From contig NZ_BNAU01000006.1 in the NCBI RefSeq assembly GCF_014653945.1, positions 496,001 through 560,000 of the forward strand: a DNA stretch of 64,000 bases. The letters are read 5' to 3'. This stretch comes from Amycolatopsis deserti (GTDB lineage: Bacteria; Actinomycetota; Actinomycetes; Mycobacteriales; Pseudonocardiaceae). The position numbers and the translations under genes are program-made. The notes beneath the pieces are model-generated. The model did not search any database. It was given only the letters and a program-made list of their open reading frames with translations, and had not been told where the DNA came from. Each line of letters opens with the position of its first letter. Position 1 is the first letter of the stretch. Positions 1 through 9,762 of the stretch are shown here, in pieces.

Positions 1-2203
1 AGTCGCCCGCGGGGAGGTCGGTGAAGCTGTACCGGCCCTCCTCGTCGGTCAGCGTCATCGCGACCACCTCGCCGTGTTCGTCGAGCAGCGTCACCTGGGC
101 CTCGGCGACCGGCCGGTCGTAGCGGCCGGCCCGGACGACCCCGCCGAGCCGGGCGGTGAGCCCGAGCTCGACGTCGTGCGTTGCCTCCTCGCCCTCGACG
201 GTGCTCAGTGGCACCGCGGCCGGCTGGTGACCGGCGGCCGTGACCGTCAGCGTGTACGCACCGCCCGGCACGTCGTCGAAGTGGTACCACCCGTCGCCGC
301 CGGTGACGACCGACGCGACCACCTCGCCGCGGTCGTCGGTCAGCACCAGGGTCGCGCCGCCGACCGGCTGGCCGCCGCGCGAGCGCACCACGCCGCTGAC
401 GCCACCGGCGCCGGCCATCTCGACGTCCCGCCGCACCGGCTGCCCGTTGACGGTGACCATCACCGCGCTCGGCTGGAACCGGGCCGCCGAGGCGATCAGC
501 AGGTAGATGGCGTTCGGCGGAGCAGGCAGCCGGTAGGTGCCGTCGGCCGCGGTCAGCGTCCGCGCCACCTGCTGCCCCGACGAGTCGGTCAGCGTCAGCG
601 CGGCCCCTGCCAGCGGACGTCCCGACGGGCCGGTCACCGCGCCGTGGACCGCGGAACCGGTGACCGGCGCGGCTTCGGTGTTCTCGGTCAGGTCGATGCT
701 GCGGCGCAGCGGGACCTCCTTGATGAACAGCACCGCGATCAGCGTGGCGATCGCGATGATCCCGCCCGCCAGGAAGACCGAGCCGATGCTGTCGCCGTAC
801 GCGGCCCGCACGATCGACTGGAACGGCTCCGGCAGCGCGGCCAGGTTCAGGCTCCTGCCCGCGCCGCTCGACCCGGCGTCGATGCCCATCGCGGACAACG
901 CGCTCGACACGTGGCTGCTCACCTTCGCCGCGAGCAGCGCGCCCAGCGCGGACACCCCGGCCGAACCGCCCAGCGTGCGGAAGAAGGTGACCACCGACGA
1001 CGAGGACCCCATGTCCGCCATCGACACGGTGTTCTGCACGACCAGCACCAGGTTCTGCATCAGCGCGCCGACGCCGAGGCCGAGCAGCGCCAGGTAGCCG
1101 CCCATCAGCACCAGGTTGGTCTGGTGGTCGATCGTGCTGAGCAGGAACAGGCTCGCGACCAGCAGCACCGCGCCGCCGACCATCCACGACTTCGTCTTGC
1201 CGGTGCGGGAGATGACCTGCCCGGCGACGGTCGAGGACAGGAACAGCCCCAGCATCATCGGGATGGTCATCAGGCCGGCGTGCGTGGGCGAGTAGCCGCG
1301 GGCCAGCTGGTAGTACTGCCCGAGGAACACCGCGCCACCGAACATCGCGGTGCCGACCGACAGGCTGCCGATCACCGCGAGCGTGAAGGTGCGGTTGCGG
1401 AACAGCCGCAGCGGGACCACCGGCTCGGCGACCTTCGTCTCGACGAACACCGCCAGCGCCAGCGCGACCAGGCCGCCGAGCACGTAGAACAGGGTCGACC
1501 AGGACCACCAGGCGAAGCTGCCGCCCGCCAGCGAGACCCAGATCAGCAGCAGCGAGACACCACCGACGAGCAGGGTCGCGCCCATCCAGTCGATCTTGAC
1601 CTGCTTCTTGAAGACCGGCAGGTGCAGGGTCTTGCCGAGCACGATGAAGGCGGCCACCGCGACCGGGACGGTGACCCAGAAGTTCCAGCGCCAGCCCAGC
1701 GGCGAGTCCACGATCAGGCCACCGAGCAGCGGGCCGGCGACCGTCGCCAGCGCCATCACCGCGCCGATGTAACCGCTGTAGCGCCCGCGTTCGCGCGGCG
1801 AGATCATCGCCGCGATCACGACCTGGACCAGCGCCTGCATGCCACCGAGGCCGAGGCCCTGTACCGCGCGGAACGCGATCAGCTCGGGCATGGACTGCGA
1901 GATGCCGCCGAGCACCGAGCCGGCCGTGAAGATCACGATCGACAGCTGGTACAGCATCTTCTTGCTGAACAGGTCCGACAGCTTGCCCCAGATCGGGGTG
2001 CTCGCCGTGGACGCGAGCAGGGTGGCGGTGACCACCCAGGTGTACTGACTCTGCGAGCCGTCGAGGTCGGCCAGGATCGTCGGGAGTGCGTTCGAGACGA
2101 TCGTGGAGGACAGCATGGCGACCAGCAGCGCCAGGAGCAGGCCGACGAACGCGCGCCCGACCTGACGCGGCGTCATCGCCTCCTGGTTCGCTGTCGTGCT
2201 CAC
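1..2203 (-). CDS. DHA2-type MFS drug efflux transporter with C-terminal carboxypeptidase-regulatory-like repeats (3' end outside window)
   Basis: Proton-driven multidrug exporter of the EmrB/QacA type in the cytoplasmic membrane. Reading from GTG at 2203, residues 10-505 form a run of about 14 hydrophobic segments, with WGKLSD after TM2 and the early phrase VSNALPTILADL typical of the DHA2 group. From about residue 515 the protein continues into at least three soluble repeats of about 85 residues, each with a TDxxGxYxFxxxPxG-like signature (carboxypeptidase regulatory-like/Ig fold). The frame is still open at base 1, so the C-terminus is missing. It starts 7 nt after the marR stop, so the two form an operon, and it is probably derepressed with it. 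The pump call is firm; the role of the repeats is unknown. Confidence 0.88.
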   Translation of the reverse strand, partial: MSTTANQEAMTPRQVGRAFVGLLLALLVAMLSSTIVSNALPTILADLDGSQSQYTWVVTATLLASTASTPIWGKLSDLFSKKMLYQLSIVIFTAGSVLGGISQSMPELIAFRAVQGLGLGGMQALVQVVIAAMISPRERGRYSGYIGAVMALATVAGPLLGGLIVDSPLGWRWNFWVTVPVAVAAFIVLGKTLHLPVFKKQVKIDWMGATLLVGGVSLLLIWVSLAGGSFAWWSWSTLFYVLGGLVALALAVFVETKVAEPVVPLRLFRNRTFTLAVIGSLSVGTAMFGGAVFLGQYYQLARGYSPTHAGLMTIPMMLGLFLSSTVAGQVISRTGKTKSWMVGGAVLLVASLFLLSTIDHQTNLVLMGGYLALLGLGVGALMQNLVLVVQNTVSMADMGSSSSVVTFFRTLGGSAGVSALGALLAAKVSSHVSSALSAMGIDAGSSGAGRSLNLAALPEPFQSIVRAAYGDSIGSVFLAGGIIAIATLIAVLFIKEVPLRRSIDLTENTEAAPVTGSAVHGAVTGPSGRPLAGAALTLTDSSGQQVARTLTAADGTYRLPAPPNAIYLLIASAARFQPSAVMVTVNGQPVRRDVEMAGAGGVSGVVRSRGGQPVGGATLVLTDDRGEVVASVVTGGDGWYHFDDVPGGAYTLTVTAAGHQPAAVPLSTVEGEEATHDVELGLTARLGGVVRAGRYDRPVAEAQVTLLDEHGEVVAMTLTDEEGRYSFTDLPAGD

Positions 2204-2210
2204 TTCGGGA

Positions 2211-2708
2211 TCACTTCCTCTTCTCCGCCGCCTGAGCCGGCGGGCAGGTGACCGGCGCCTGGCCGAGGGCCTCGCGCAGTCCGTGGTTCATCAGGGTCAA
2301 CCGGGTGGTGAGTGCTTCGACCTCGTCGTCGGTCCAGTCCGCGAGCGCGCGCTGGATGAAGTCGACGTGCAGCAGCCGCCAGCGCTCGAGCTCGGCGCGG
2401 CCGGTGTCGGACAGGCTGATCAGGCTGGCGCGCCCGTCCTCGGGCGCGGGCCTGCGCTCGACGAGCCCGGCGGCGGTCAGCTGGGCGATCTGCCTGCTGA
2501 TCACCGAGACGTCGACCATCTTGCGTTTCGCGAGGTCCGAGGGACGGCTCTCGCCGTGCGCGTGCAGGTCCGACAGCAGCATGGCGGCCGCGGGGTGCAG
2601 GCCGTCGTGCTCGCGCTGCCAGGACTGGTTGATCCAGGCGTGCTGCAGCTGGCCCGCCGCGCGCAGCTCACGCATGAGCTGGACGGCCTTCTCGTCGCGG
2701 TCCCCCAT
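2211..2708 (-). CDS. MarR-family transcriptional regulator
   Basis: Winged-helix repressor of about 165 aa, likely the local regulator of the efflux pump that follows 7 nt downstream. The central part carries the MarR layout: SDLAKRKMVDVSVISRQIAQL as recognition helix region, then the wing VERRPAPEDGRASLISLSDTG with the DxR motif. ATG at 2708 is chosen because AGGAGGTGG lies just upstream; an in-frame start further up lacks a ribosome site and would overlap the operator. Divergent from the flavohemoglobin gene region. Autoregulation is likely, because a cluster of CAACTA/TAGTTG half-sites lies 25-72 bp upstream of the start codon. The ligand is unknown. Confidence 0.9.
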   Translation of the reverse strand: MGDRDEKAVQLMRELRAAGQLQHAWINQSWQREHDGLHPAAAMLLSDLHAHGESRPSDLAKRKMVDVSVISRQIAQLTAAGLVERRPAPEDGRASLISLSDTGRAELERWRLLHVDFIQRALADWTDDEVEALTTRLTLMNHGLREALGQAPVTCPPAQAAEKRK

Positions 2709-2733
2709 GGACCCACCTCCTGGTTGGTTGTCA

Positions 2734-2780
2734 CATACAACTATAGAGGCAGTAGTTGTATGCCACAACTATCTAAGTTG
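2734..2780. promoter_or_regulatory. Multi-half-site MarR operator
   Basis: CATACAACTA at 2734-2743 is a perfect inverted repeat of TAGTTGTATG at 2753-2762. The same TAGTTGT (2753-2759) also pairs with ACAACTA at 2765-2771 (5-bp spacer), and CAACT at 2766-2770 pairs with AGTTG at 2776-2780. The shape is typical of MarR boxes and lies just before the marR start. Binding by this MarR is inferred. Confidence 0.75.
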
Positions 2781-2913
2781 GTGACTTGTCCCACTGGTGG
2801 AGGGGATCTCCGAACCACCCGGAAGGAGCAACTTCGCGAGGATCGCGGCGGCGGCGGCTACCCTGCGACGAATCAGGTTCGTATTTCCCGGGGACGATTG
2901 ACCGGACAGGGTG

Positions 2914-2968
2914 GATTATTCATGATCTTTTCACACGCTCACCGGCTGTTGCGTGTTCATGAATAATC
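2914..2968. promoter_or_regulatory. 12-bp inverted repeat with long spacer upstream of flavohemoglobin gene
   Basis: GATTATTCATGA at 2914-2925 and TCATGAATAATC at 2957-2968 are exact reverse complements separated by 31 bp, in an otherwise GC-rich stretch. The repeat ends 42 bp before the flavohemoglobin start, so it may be an operator pair or an mRNA hairpin. AT-rich half-sites of this sort occur at nitric-oxide-responsive promoters, but the regulator cannot be named from sequence. Confidence 0.5.
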
Positions 2969-3010
2969 GACGGCGAGCATGAACGCGCACCACGGAGCAG
3001 CCCCGAACCC

Positions 3011-4183
3011 ATGACAGCCGACCCCGTCAGCCCCGTACCCCGGTCCGTGCACCGGGAGGCGCCGCCTGCCGTCACCGCGATGGTGCGCCTGATCCGGGAC
3101 TCCTGGGCCAAGGCCGAGCCGTACCTGCCCGAGGTGACGCAGTTCTTCTACGGGATGTTGTTCACGCTCGCGCCCGCGACGCGGGACTTCTTCCCGATCA
3201 ACATGGAGGTCCAGCGCAACCGGATGGTGCGCGCGCTGGTGCACGTCGTGCAGATGGTGGACCAGCCCGACGACCTGGTGCCGTTCCTGCGGCAACTGGG
3301 GCGCGACCACCGCAAGTTCGGTGTGGTGACGGGCCACTACGAGGCGGTCGGCACCGCGTTGCTGGCGGCGATGAAGACGCAGCTCGGGCCGGACTGGACC
3401 GCGGACGTGGAGCGCGCGTGGGCCGAGGCGTTCACGATCATCGCGCGGCAGATGCAGGAGGCCGCGGCCACCGACACCAACCCGCCGAACTGGTCGGCGC
3501 GGGTGGCCGAGCACCGGCGGCTGAGCTGGGACCTGGCGATGATCCGGCTGGAGCCCGAGCAGCACATCCCGTACCGGCCGGGGCAGTACCTGAGCGTCGA
3601 GGTGCCGCAGCGGCCGCGGCTGTGGCGGTACCTGTCGCCGGCGAACGCGCCGCGCCCGGACGGCTCGCTGGAGTTCCACATCCGCGCGATCGAGGGCGGC
3701 TGGGTCTCGCGGGCGATCGTCAGCCACACCCAGCCGGGTGATGTGTGGCGGTTCGGGCCGCCGCTAGGGACGCTGGGCGTGGACCGGGAAAGCGGCCGGG
3801 ACGTGCTGATGGTCGCGGGCGGCACGGGGGTCGCGCCGATGCAGGCGATGCTCGACGAGCTGGGCCAGTGGGGCGAGAACCCGAAGGTGCACCTGTTCTA
3901 CGGCGGGCGGACCCGCGAGGACCTCTACGCCCTGGAGGGGTTGCGGATGCTCGCGTCGTGCAACCCGTGGCTGACGGTCACGCCGGTGGTGGAGAACGGG
4001 CCGGGGCTGGCCAGTGGCGAGCAGGGCACGCTGGCCGACGTGGTGACCCGGTACGGCGCGTGGCCCGGTCACGACGTGCTGGTGTCCGGCTCGCCGGCGA
4101 TGATCCGGGCGACGGTGTCCCGGATGCTGGTGGCCGGAACGGCACTCGATCAGATCAGGTACGACCCGTTCACCATCGACTAG
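3011..4183 (+). CDS. Flavohemoglobin-like protein (globin + FAD/NAD reductase)
   Basis: Likely nitric oxide dioxygenase or related heme reductase, cytoplasmic, 390 aa. Residues 20-150 are a globin: FFYGMLF carries the B10 tyrosine (Y47), DFF the CD1 phenylalanine, Q68 the distal glutamine, and H100 in GRDHRKFG the proximal histidine. Residues 165-265 form the FAD domain (RPGQYLSV, then WRYLSPAN in place of the usual RxYS), and 275-385 the NAD domain with MVAGGTGVAPM. The length fits single-chain flavohemoglobins. An imperfect GGAG lies about 12 nt upstream of ATG. The dienelactone hydrolase gene follows 10 nt downstream. The 12-bp inverted repeat at 2914-2968 is the obvious candidate control site. 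NO detoxification is inferred from the family. Confidence 0.85.
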   Translation: MTADPVSPVPRSVHREAPPAVTAMVRLIRDSWAKAEPYLPEVTQFFYGMLFTLAPATRDFFPINMEVQRNRMVRALVHVVQMVDQPDDLVPFLRQLGRDHRKFGVVTGHYEAVGTALLAAMKTQLGPDWTADVERAWAEAFTIIARQMQEAAATDTNPPNWSARVAEHRRLSWDLAMIRLEPEQHIPYRPGQYLSVEVPQRPRLWRYLSPANAPRPDGSLEFHIRAIEGGWVSRAIVSHTQPGDVWRFGPPLGTLGVDRESGRDVLMVAGGTGVAPMQAMLDELGQWGENPKVHLFYGGRTREDLYALEGLRMLASCNPWLTVTPVVENGPGLASGEQGTLADVVTRYGAWPGHDVLVSGSPAMIRATVSRMLVAGTALDQIRYDPFTID

Positions 4184-4193
4184 CCTGCGACGG

Positions 4194-4901
4194 ATGGACA
4201 TCCCTGTCGCGGACGGAACCATTCGCGGTTATCTGGCCACCCCGCAGAAGGAGGTCTCGGGGGAGCCGCCCTGGCCCGGGGTCGTGATCGTGCACGACGC
4301 GGTCGGCCTGTCGCAGGACGCGCGGAACATCACGGACCGGTTCGCCACCGCCGGATATGTGGCGTTGTCGCCGGACCTGTACTCGCGGGGCGGTTTCGTC
4401 CGGTGCGTGAAGTCGGTGTTCAAGGAGCTGACGGCCGGGAAGGGCCGGGCGTTCGAGGACCTGGACGCGGCGCGCTCGCTGCTGGCGTCGAGGTCGGATT
4501 GCACCGGCCGGGTCGGGATCGTCGGGTTCTGCATGGGCGGGGGTTTCGCCCTGGTGGCCGCGTCGCGGGGGTTCGACGCGTCGGCGCCGTACTACGGTCA
4601 GCTGCCCAAGGACCTGTCCGTCTTGGACGGTGCCTGCCCGATTGTCGCTTCGTACGGGAAGAAGGACTTCTCGCTGCGAGGTGCGGCGGACAAGCTGGAG
4701 CGCGAGTTGTCGGCGCGGGGCGTGCCGCACGACGTCAAGGAGTACCCGACGGTCGGGCACAGCTTCGCGAACCAGTTCCACGGGCCGGTCAACGTGCTGC
4801 TGAAGATCGCCGGAATGAGCTACGACCGCGACGCGAGTGAGGACGCCTGGCGAAGGGTACTGGCCTTCTTCGCAGAACACCTAGGCCGCAAAGCGGCCTA
4901 A
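4194..4901 (+). CDS. Dienelactone hydrolase family protein
   Basis: Alpha/beta hydrolase of 235 aa in the carboxymethylenebutenolidase family, cytoplasmic (no signal peptide). The nucleophile elbow is GFCMGG with cysteine about residue 113 instead of serine, as in true dienelactone hydrolases; the acid lies in GKKD and the histidine in VGHSF. The N-terminal VVIVHDAVGL is the usual oxyanion-hole strand. It starts 10 nt after the flavohemoglobin stop, so the two are probably co-transcribed, although a functional link is not obvious. No ring-cleavage genes are nearby, so the natural substrate is open. Convergent with hspR; the 324-bp gap downstream holds a large palindrome and a terminator. Confidence 0.88.
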   Translation: MDIPVADGTIRGYLATPQKEVSGEPPWPGVVIVHDAVGLSQDARNITDRFATAGYVALSPDLYSRGGFVRCVKSVFKELTAGKGRAFEDLDAARSLLASRSDCTGRVGIVGFCMGGGFALVAASRGFDASAPYYGQLPKDLSVLDGACPIVASYGKKDFSLRGAADKLERELSARGVPHDVKEYPTVGHSFANQFHGPVNVLLKIAGMSYDRDASEDAWRRVLAFFAEHLGRKAA

Positions 4902-4992
4902 CACAGGTGAGCTTTGGTCTTGCGCCTGACACGGCGAAGAGTCCGCCCTGCGGGCGGTGAAAGCGCCTTACGGCGCCGAACGGTCACCTTAC

Positions 4993-5120
4993 GACCACCC
5001 CCGCCCCCGATGCCTGATTGTGTTTCGGTCGCCGAGCAGGGTTGTCAAGGCGGGAAAGAGTACCTTGACAACCCTGATCGGCGACCAAAGATCGGCTGTG
5101 GATCGGGGGCGGGGGAGGTC
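4993..5120. repeat. Long nested palindromic element between convergent genes
   Basis: CAGGGTTGTCAAGG (5037-5050) pairs exactly with CCTTGACAACCCTG (5063-5076); extending outward, 5027-5050 pairs with 5063-5086 at 23 of 24 positions around a 12-nt loop. A second outer pair, 4993-5011 with 5102-5120, matches at 18 of 19. Unmatched 15-nt segments separate inner and outer arms. It could be a bidirectional terminator or a palindromic mobile remnant; no open reading frame inside looks real. Confidence 0.7.
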
Positions 5121-5183
5121 TGGTTGGGGTAGTCGGTCTTTTTGCGTTGCCGGCCGGCGGTTTGTTGTGCCGCGTGAAAAGAA

Positions 5184-5213
5184 AAGGGCCCCCGCCTTTG
5201 GCGAGGGGCCCTT
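5184..5213 (-). terminator. Rho-independent terminator of the dnaK operon
   Basis: On the minus strand AAGGGGCCC-type arms (AAGGGCCCC at 5184-5192 against GGGGCCCTT at 5205-5213, plus CGCC/GGCG inside) form a stem with a 3-nt loop and one bulge. On that strand it is followed by CTTTTCTTTTC, placing a T-rich tail 12 nt after the hspR stop. Confidence 0.85.
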
Positions 5214-5225
5214 CGCTGGTCTTGT

Positions 5226-5654
5226 CTATCGCCGTCGGCGTGGTTTCCACACCACCAGCGCGGTTTCCTGCTTCATCGGCACCAGGTCCTTCCGGTAGGA
5301 CCGGTGCACGGCCGCCGCGGCTTGTTCGGCCGCTGCGTATGCCGTGGCGAGCTCCTCGGTCAGTTCGGCGATCCGGGACTGCAGCGCCTCGACCTGGTTT
5401 TCCAGCTCGATGATCCGCTTGATGCCCGCCAGGTTGACGCCCTCTTCCTGGGACAGGCGCTGCACCTCACGCAGCAGCGCGATGTCCCGCATGGAATACC
5501 GCCGCCCGCCGCCCGCCGTCCGACCCGGCGACACCAGGCCCATCCGGTCGTAGGACCGCAGGGTCTGGGCGTGCAGACCGGACAGCTGTGCGGCCACGGA
5601 GATCACGAAGACCGGGGTCTCCTCGTCGGCCCCGTGCGGCAACCCGCCGAACAC
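5226..5654 (-). CDS. hspR: HspR, heat-shock repressor (MerR family)
   Basis: Repressor of the dnaK operon, binding HAIR sites, with DnaK as co-repressor in known actinomycetes. The core VFVISVAAQLSGLHAQTLRSYDRMGLVSP followed by RTAGGGRRYS is diagnostic for HspR; a coiled coil (QVEALQSRIAELTEEL) and a basic tail WKPRRRR follow. It is last in the operon and overlaps the dnaJ stop region. A TTG at 5663 forms a TTGA overlap with dnaJ, but GAGAGGAG abuts it directly; GTG at 5654 sits 9 nt from AGGAG and is preferred here. The two HAIR sites before dnaK predict autoregulation. Confidence 0.93.
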   Translation of the reverse strand: MFGGLPHGADEETPVFVISVAAQLSGLHAQTLRSYDRMGLVSPGRTAGGGRRYSMRDIALLREVQRLSQEEGVNLAGIKRIIELENQVEALQSRIAELTEELATAYAAAEQAAAAVHRSYRKDLVPMKQETALVVWKPRRRR

Positions 5655-5659
5655 CTCGA

Positions 5660-6838
<1,179 letters not shown>

Positions 6839-6865
6839 CGGACGTCTCCTCCTCTCGCGTGCGTG

Positions 6866-7561
6866 TTACTGCTGTGCGTTCTCATCCGACAACTGCTCGA
6901 CCGGTAGCTCACCCTCGACCGGGGCCTCGCCCGGCTCGTGGTCGGTGACGCCCACCAGCGCGGCCCGCAGCGTCCGGTCGCCGAACCGGTAACCCCGGCG
7001 CAGCACCGTCGTCACCGTCGGCCCGGACACGTCCGGCGAGGTGTTGTGCTGCACGGCCTCGTGCACGCTCGGGTCGAAGGCATCGCCCTCCGCGCCGAAC
7101 GGCTCGAGCCCGATCCGCTGCAGGCTCGCGACCAGCTTGTCGGCGACCGCCTTGAACGCGCCGGTGAGGTCGCCGTGCTGCTCGGCCCGCTCGAAGTCGT
7201 CGAGCAGCGGCAGCAGGTCGTTCACCACCGACGCCTTCGCCGCGGTGACCACGGCCTCGCGGTCGCGGTCCACGCGCTTGCGGTAGTTCGCGAACTCCGC
7301 CTGCAGGCGCTGCAGGTCGGCGGTGCGCTCCGCGAGCTCCTTCTCGACGTCCGACGGAGCCGCCACCGCGTCGTCCACGATGGACTCGCCGAGCGACGGC
7401 CCGGCGTGGGCCGCCGGAGCTTCCGCGGCGGGCGCCTCGGCAGCCTCCGGCTGGGTCCGCACCTGGCCGGTCTCGGGGTCGATCTTGCGCCGGTCCCGCA
7501 CGACCAGGGGCTCGGTGACCGGCTCCTGCTCGTCGATCTCGTTCGAGTGGCGTCCCGTCAC
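6866..7561 (-). CDS. grpE: Nucleotide exchange factor GrpE
   Basis: Releases ADP from DnaK; cytoplasmic homodimer. 231 aa with a long low-complexity acidic/Ala-rich N-terminus, then the dimerising helix ([24 protein letters not shown], split motif FANYRKR conserved), the four-helix region ([16 protein letters not shown]) and the beta domain ending with [21 protein letters not shown], which is the family signature. GTG start at 7561-7559 overlaps the dnaK stop as GTGA, implying translational coupling. Regulated with dnaK through HspR. Confidence 0.96.
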   Translation of the reverse strand: MTGRHSNEIDEQEPVTEPLVVRDRRKIDPETGQVRTQPEAAEAPAAEAPAAHAGPSLGESIVDDAVAAPSDVEKELAERTADLQRLQAEFANYRKRVDRDREAVVTAAKASVVNDLLPLLDDFERAEQHGDLTGAFKAVADKLVASLQRIGLEPFGAEGDAFDPSVHEAVQHNTSPDVSGPTVTTVLRRGYRFGDRTLRAALVGVTDHEPGEAPVEGELPVEQLSDENAQQ

Positions 7562-9414
7562 TTCTTCTCGTCCTCGTCCACGATCTCGGCGTCCACCACG
7601 TCGTCCGCGCCCTTGTTGTCGGACGCGCCCGCCGCACCCGAGTCAGCGCCCGGGTTGGCGCCACCGGCCTGCTGCGCGTTGGCGTACAGGGCGGTGCCCA
7701 GCTCCTGCGACGCGGTGTTCAGCTTCTCGATGGCTTCCTTGATCTTGGCCGTGTCGGTGCCCTTGAGCGCCTCGTTGGCCTCGTCGATCGCGGTCTTGAC
7801 CTTGCCCTTGAGGTCCTCGGGCAGCTTGTCGTCGTTGTCCTTGACGAACTTCTCGGTCTGGTAGACCAGCGTCTCGGCCTGGTTGCGGGTCTCGGCCTCC
7901 TCGCGGCGCTTGCGGTCCTCCTCCGCGTGCGCCTCGGCGTCCTTGACCATCCGCTCGATGTCCTCCTTCGGCAGCGCGGAGCCACCGGTGATGGTCATCG
8001 ACTGTTCCTTGTTGGTGCCCAGGTCCTTCGCCGTGACGTGCACGATGCCGTTCGCGTCGATGTCGAAGGTGACCTCGATCTGCGGCACACCGCGCGGCGC
8101 CGGCGGGATGCCGGTCAGCTCGAACATGCCGAGCTTCTTGTTGTGCGCGGCGATCTCGCGCTCGCCCTGGAAGACCTGGATCTGCACCGACGGCTGGTTG
8201 TCGTCCGCCGTGGAGAAGATCTCCGACCGCTTGGTCGGGATGGTCGTGTTGCGCTCGATGAGCTTGGTGAACACGCCGCCCTTGGTCTCGATGCCCAGCG
8301 ACAGCGGGGTCACGTCGAGCAGCAGGACGTCCTTGACCTCACCCTTGAGCACACCGGCCTGCAGGGCGGCGCCGACGGCGACGACCTCGTCCGGGTTCAC
8401 GCCCTTGTTCGGCTCCTTGCCGCCGGTCAGCTCCTTGACCAGGTCGGAAACGGCCGGCATGCGGGTGGAACCACCGACGAGCACCACGTGGTCGATCTGG
8501 CCGACCGAGATGCCCGCGTCGCGGATGACGTTGTTGAACGGCGCCTTGGTGCGGTCCAGCAGGTCGGAGGTGATCCGCTGGAACTCCGCCCGGGACAGGG
8601 TCTCGTCCAGGAACAGCGGGTTCTTGTCCGCGTCGACCGTGATGTAGGGCAGGTTGATGTTGGCGCTGCTCGAGCTGGACAGCTCGATCTTCGCCTTCTC
8701 CGCCGCCTCGCGGATGCGCTGCAGCGCCATCCGGTCCTTGGTCAGGTCGATGCCGTGGCTGGCCTTGAACTTGTCCACCAGCCAGTCGACGATCCGCTGG
8801 TCCCAGTCGTCACCACCGAGGTGGTTGTCACCGCTGGTGGCGCGCACCTCGACGACACCCTCGCCGATCTCCAGCAGCGACACGTCGAAGGTGCCGCCAC
8901 CGAGGTCGAAGACCAGGATGGTCTGCTCCTTCTCGCCCTTGTCCAGGCCGTAGGCCAGTGCGGCCGCGGTGGGCTCGTTGACGATGCGGAGCACGTTCAG
9001 GCCGGCGATCTGCCCGGCCTCCTTGGTGGCCTGCCGCTGGGCGTCCTCGAAGTAGGCGGGGACGGTGATGACCGCGTCGGTGATCTCCTCACCGAGGTAG
9101 GCCTCGGCGTCGCGCTTGAGCTTCATCAGCACGCGCGCGCTGATCTCCTGCGCCGTGTAGGCCTTGCCGTCGATCTCGGTCTTCCAGTCGGTGCCGATGT
9201 GCCGCTTCACGGACCGGATGGTCCGGTCGACGTTCGTCACGGCCTGGTTCTTCGCCGGCTGACCCGTCAGCACCTCGCCGTTCTTGGCGAACGCGACGAT
9301 CGACGGGGTCGTGCGGGAGCCTTCCGAGTTGGCGATGACCGTCGGCTCGCCGCCCTCCAGGACAGCGACGACCGAGTTGGTCGTGCCGAGGTCGATGCCG
9401 ACCGCTCGCGCCAT
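7558..9414 (-). CDS. dnaK: Molecular chaperone DnaK (Hsp70)
   Basis: ATP-driven chaperone for folding and stress recovery, and in actinomycetes the co-repressor partner of HspR. 618 aa. The N-terminus [21 protein letters not shown], the [17 protein letters not shown] and [12 protein letters not shown] motifs are all intact; substrate-binding domain from about residue 385, C-terminal disordered tail ending in an acidic [14 protein letters not shown] at 9414 preceded by GGAGGGAA. First gene of dnaK-grpE-dnaJ-hspR. Two HAIR operators lie 63-138 bp upstream. Confidence 0.98.
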   Translation of the reverse strand: MARAVGIDLGTTNSVVAVLEGGEPTVIANSEGSRTTPSIVAFAKNGEVLTGQPAKNQAVTNVDRTIRSVKRHIGTDWKTEIDGKAYTAQEISARVLMKLKRDAEAYLGEEITDAVITVPAYFEDAQRQATKEAGQIAGLNVLRIVNEPTAAALAYGLDKGEKEQTILVFDLGGGTFDVSLLEIGEGVVEVRATSGDNHLGGDDWDQRIVDWLVDKFKASHGIDLTKDRMALQRIREAAEKAKIELSSSSSANINLPYITVDADKNPLFLDETLSRAEFQRITSDLLDRTKAPFNNVIRDAGISVGQIDHVVLVGGSTRMPAVSDLVKELTGGKEPNKGVNPDEVVAVGAALQAGVLKGEVKDVLLLDVTPLSLGIETKGGVFTKLIERNTTIPTKRSEIFSTADDNQPSVQIQVFQGEREIAAHNKKLGMFELTGIPPAPRGVPQIEVTFDIDANGIVHVTAKDLGTNKEQSMTITGGSALPKEDIERMVKDAEAHAEEDRKRREEAETRNQAETLVYQTEKFVKDNDDKLPEDLKGKVKTAIDEANEALKGTDTAKIKEAIEKLNTASQELGTALYANAQQAGGANPGADSGAAGASDNKGADDVVDAEIVDEDEKK

Positions 9415-9476
9415 GGTGTGTTCCCTCCTGGTCAGTCCTTGTGCGCAGCCCCTGCGAGCTGCGGTTTCGCGCCCGC

Positions 9477-9552
9477 GTTGAGCGGGTTCTACTCAAGTTC
9501 TATCTCGGGCGCGCATCGGGCGTCAATCAGACTTGAGTGATGCTCGCTCAAC
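9477..9552 (-). promoter_or_regulatory. Two HAIR operators (HspR-binding) before dnaK
   Basis: The HAIR consensus is CTTGAGT-N7-ACTCAAG. Copy 1 at 9477-9497 reads GTTGAGC, 7 nt, ACTCAAG; copy 2 at 9532-9552 reads CTTGAGT, 7 nt, GCTCAAC. Each has one perfect and one partly matching arm, and spacing is exactly 7 in both. The remaining part of this 348-bp gap (9553-9762) shows no gene or clear signal. Confidence 0.9.
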
Positions 9553-9762
9553 CTTTCTGACAGGGTAACGAGCGGGTTGGCGGGCTTGTTCCCGGGCGTA
9601 CCCGAAATCAGGTACGCGGCTTCGTGGCGACGCACACAGGCGGAGTTGTAGGGGCCGGTGTGGCCGTCGCCGTCGTGGACGAGCAGCGTGCTCCCGCCAG
9701 GTGAGCACCGCGGACGGAGGCGGTCCGCGCACGGGCTCGCGGCGGCCGCCCGGCGCTGTACG

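Noticed and set aside
74..2251. A 725-codon plus-strand frame rich in Arg, Ala, Gly and His
   Set aside because: It is antisense to a clear MFS transporter. Its composition is typical of the opposite strand of GC-rich coding DNA.
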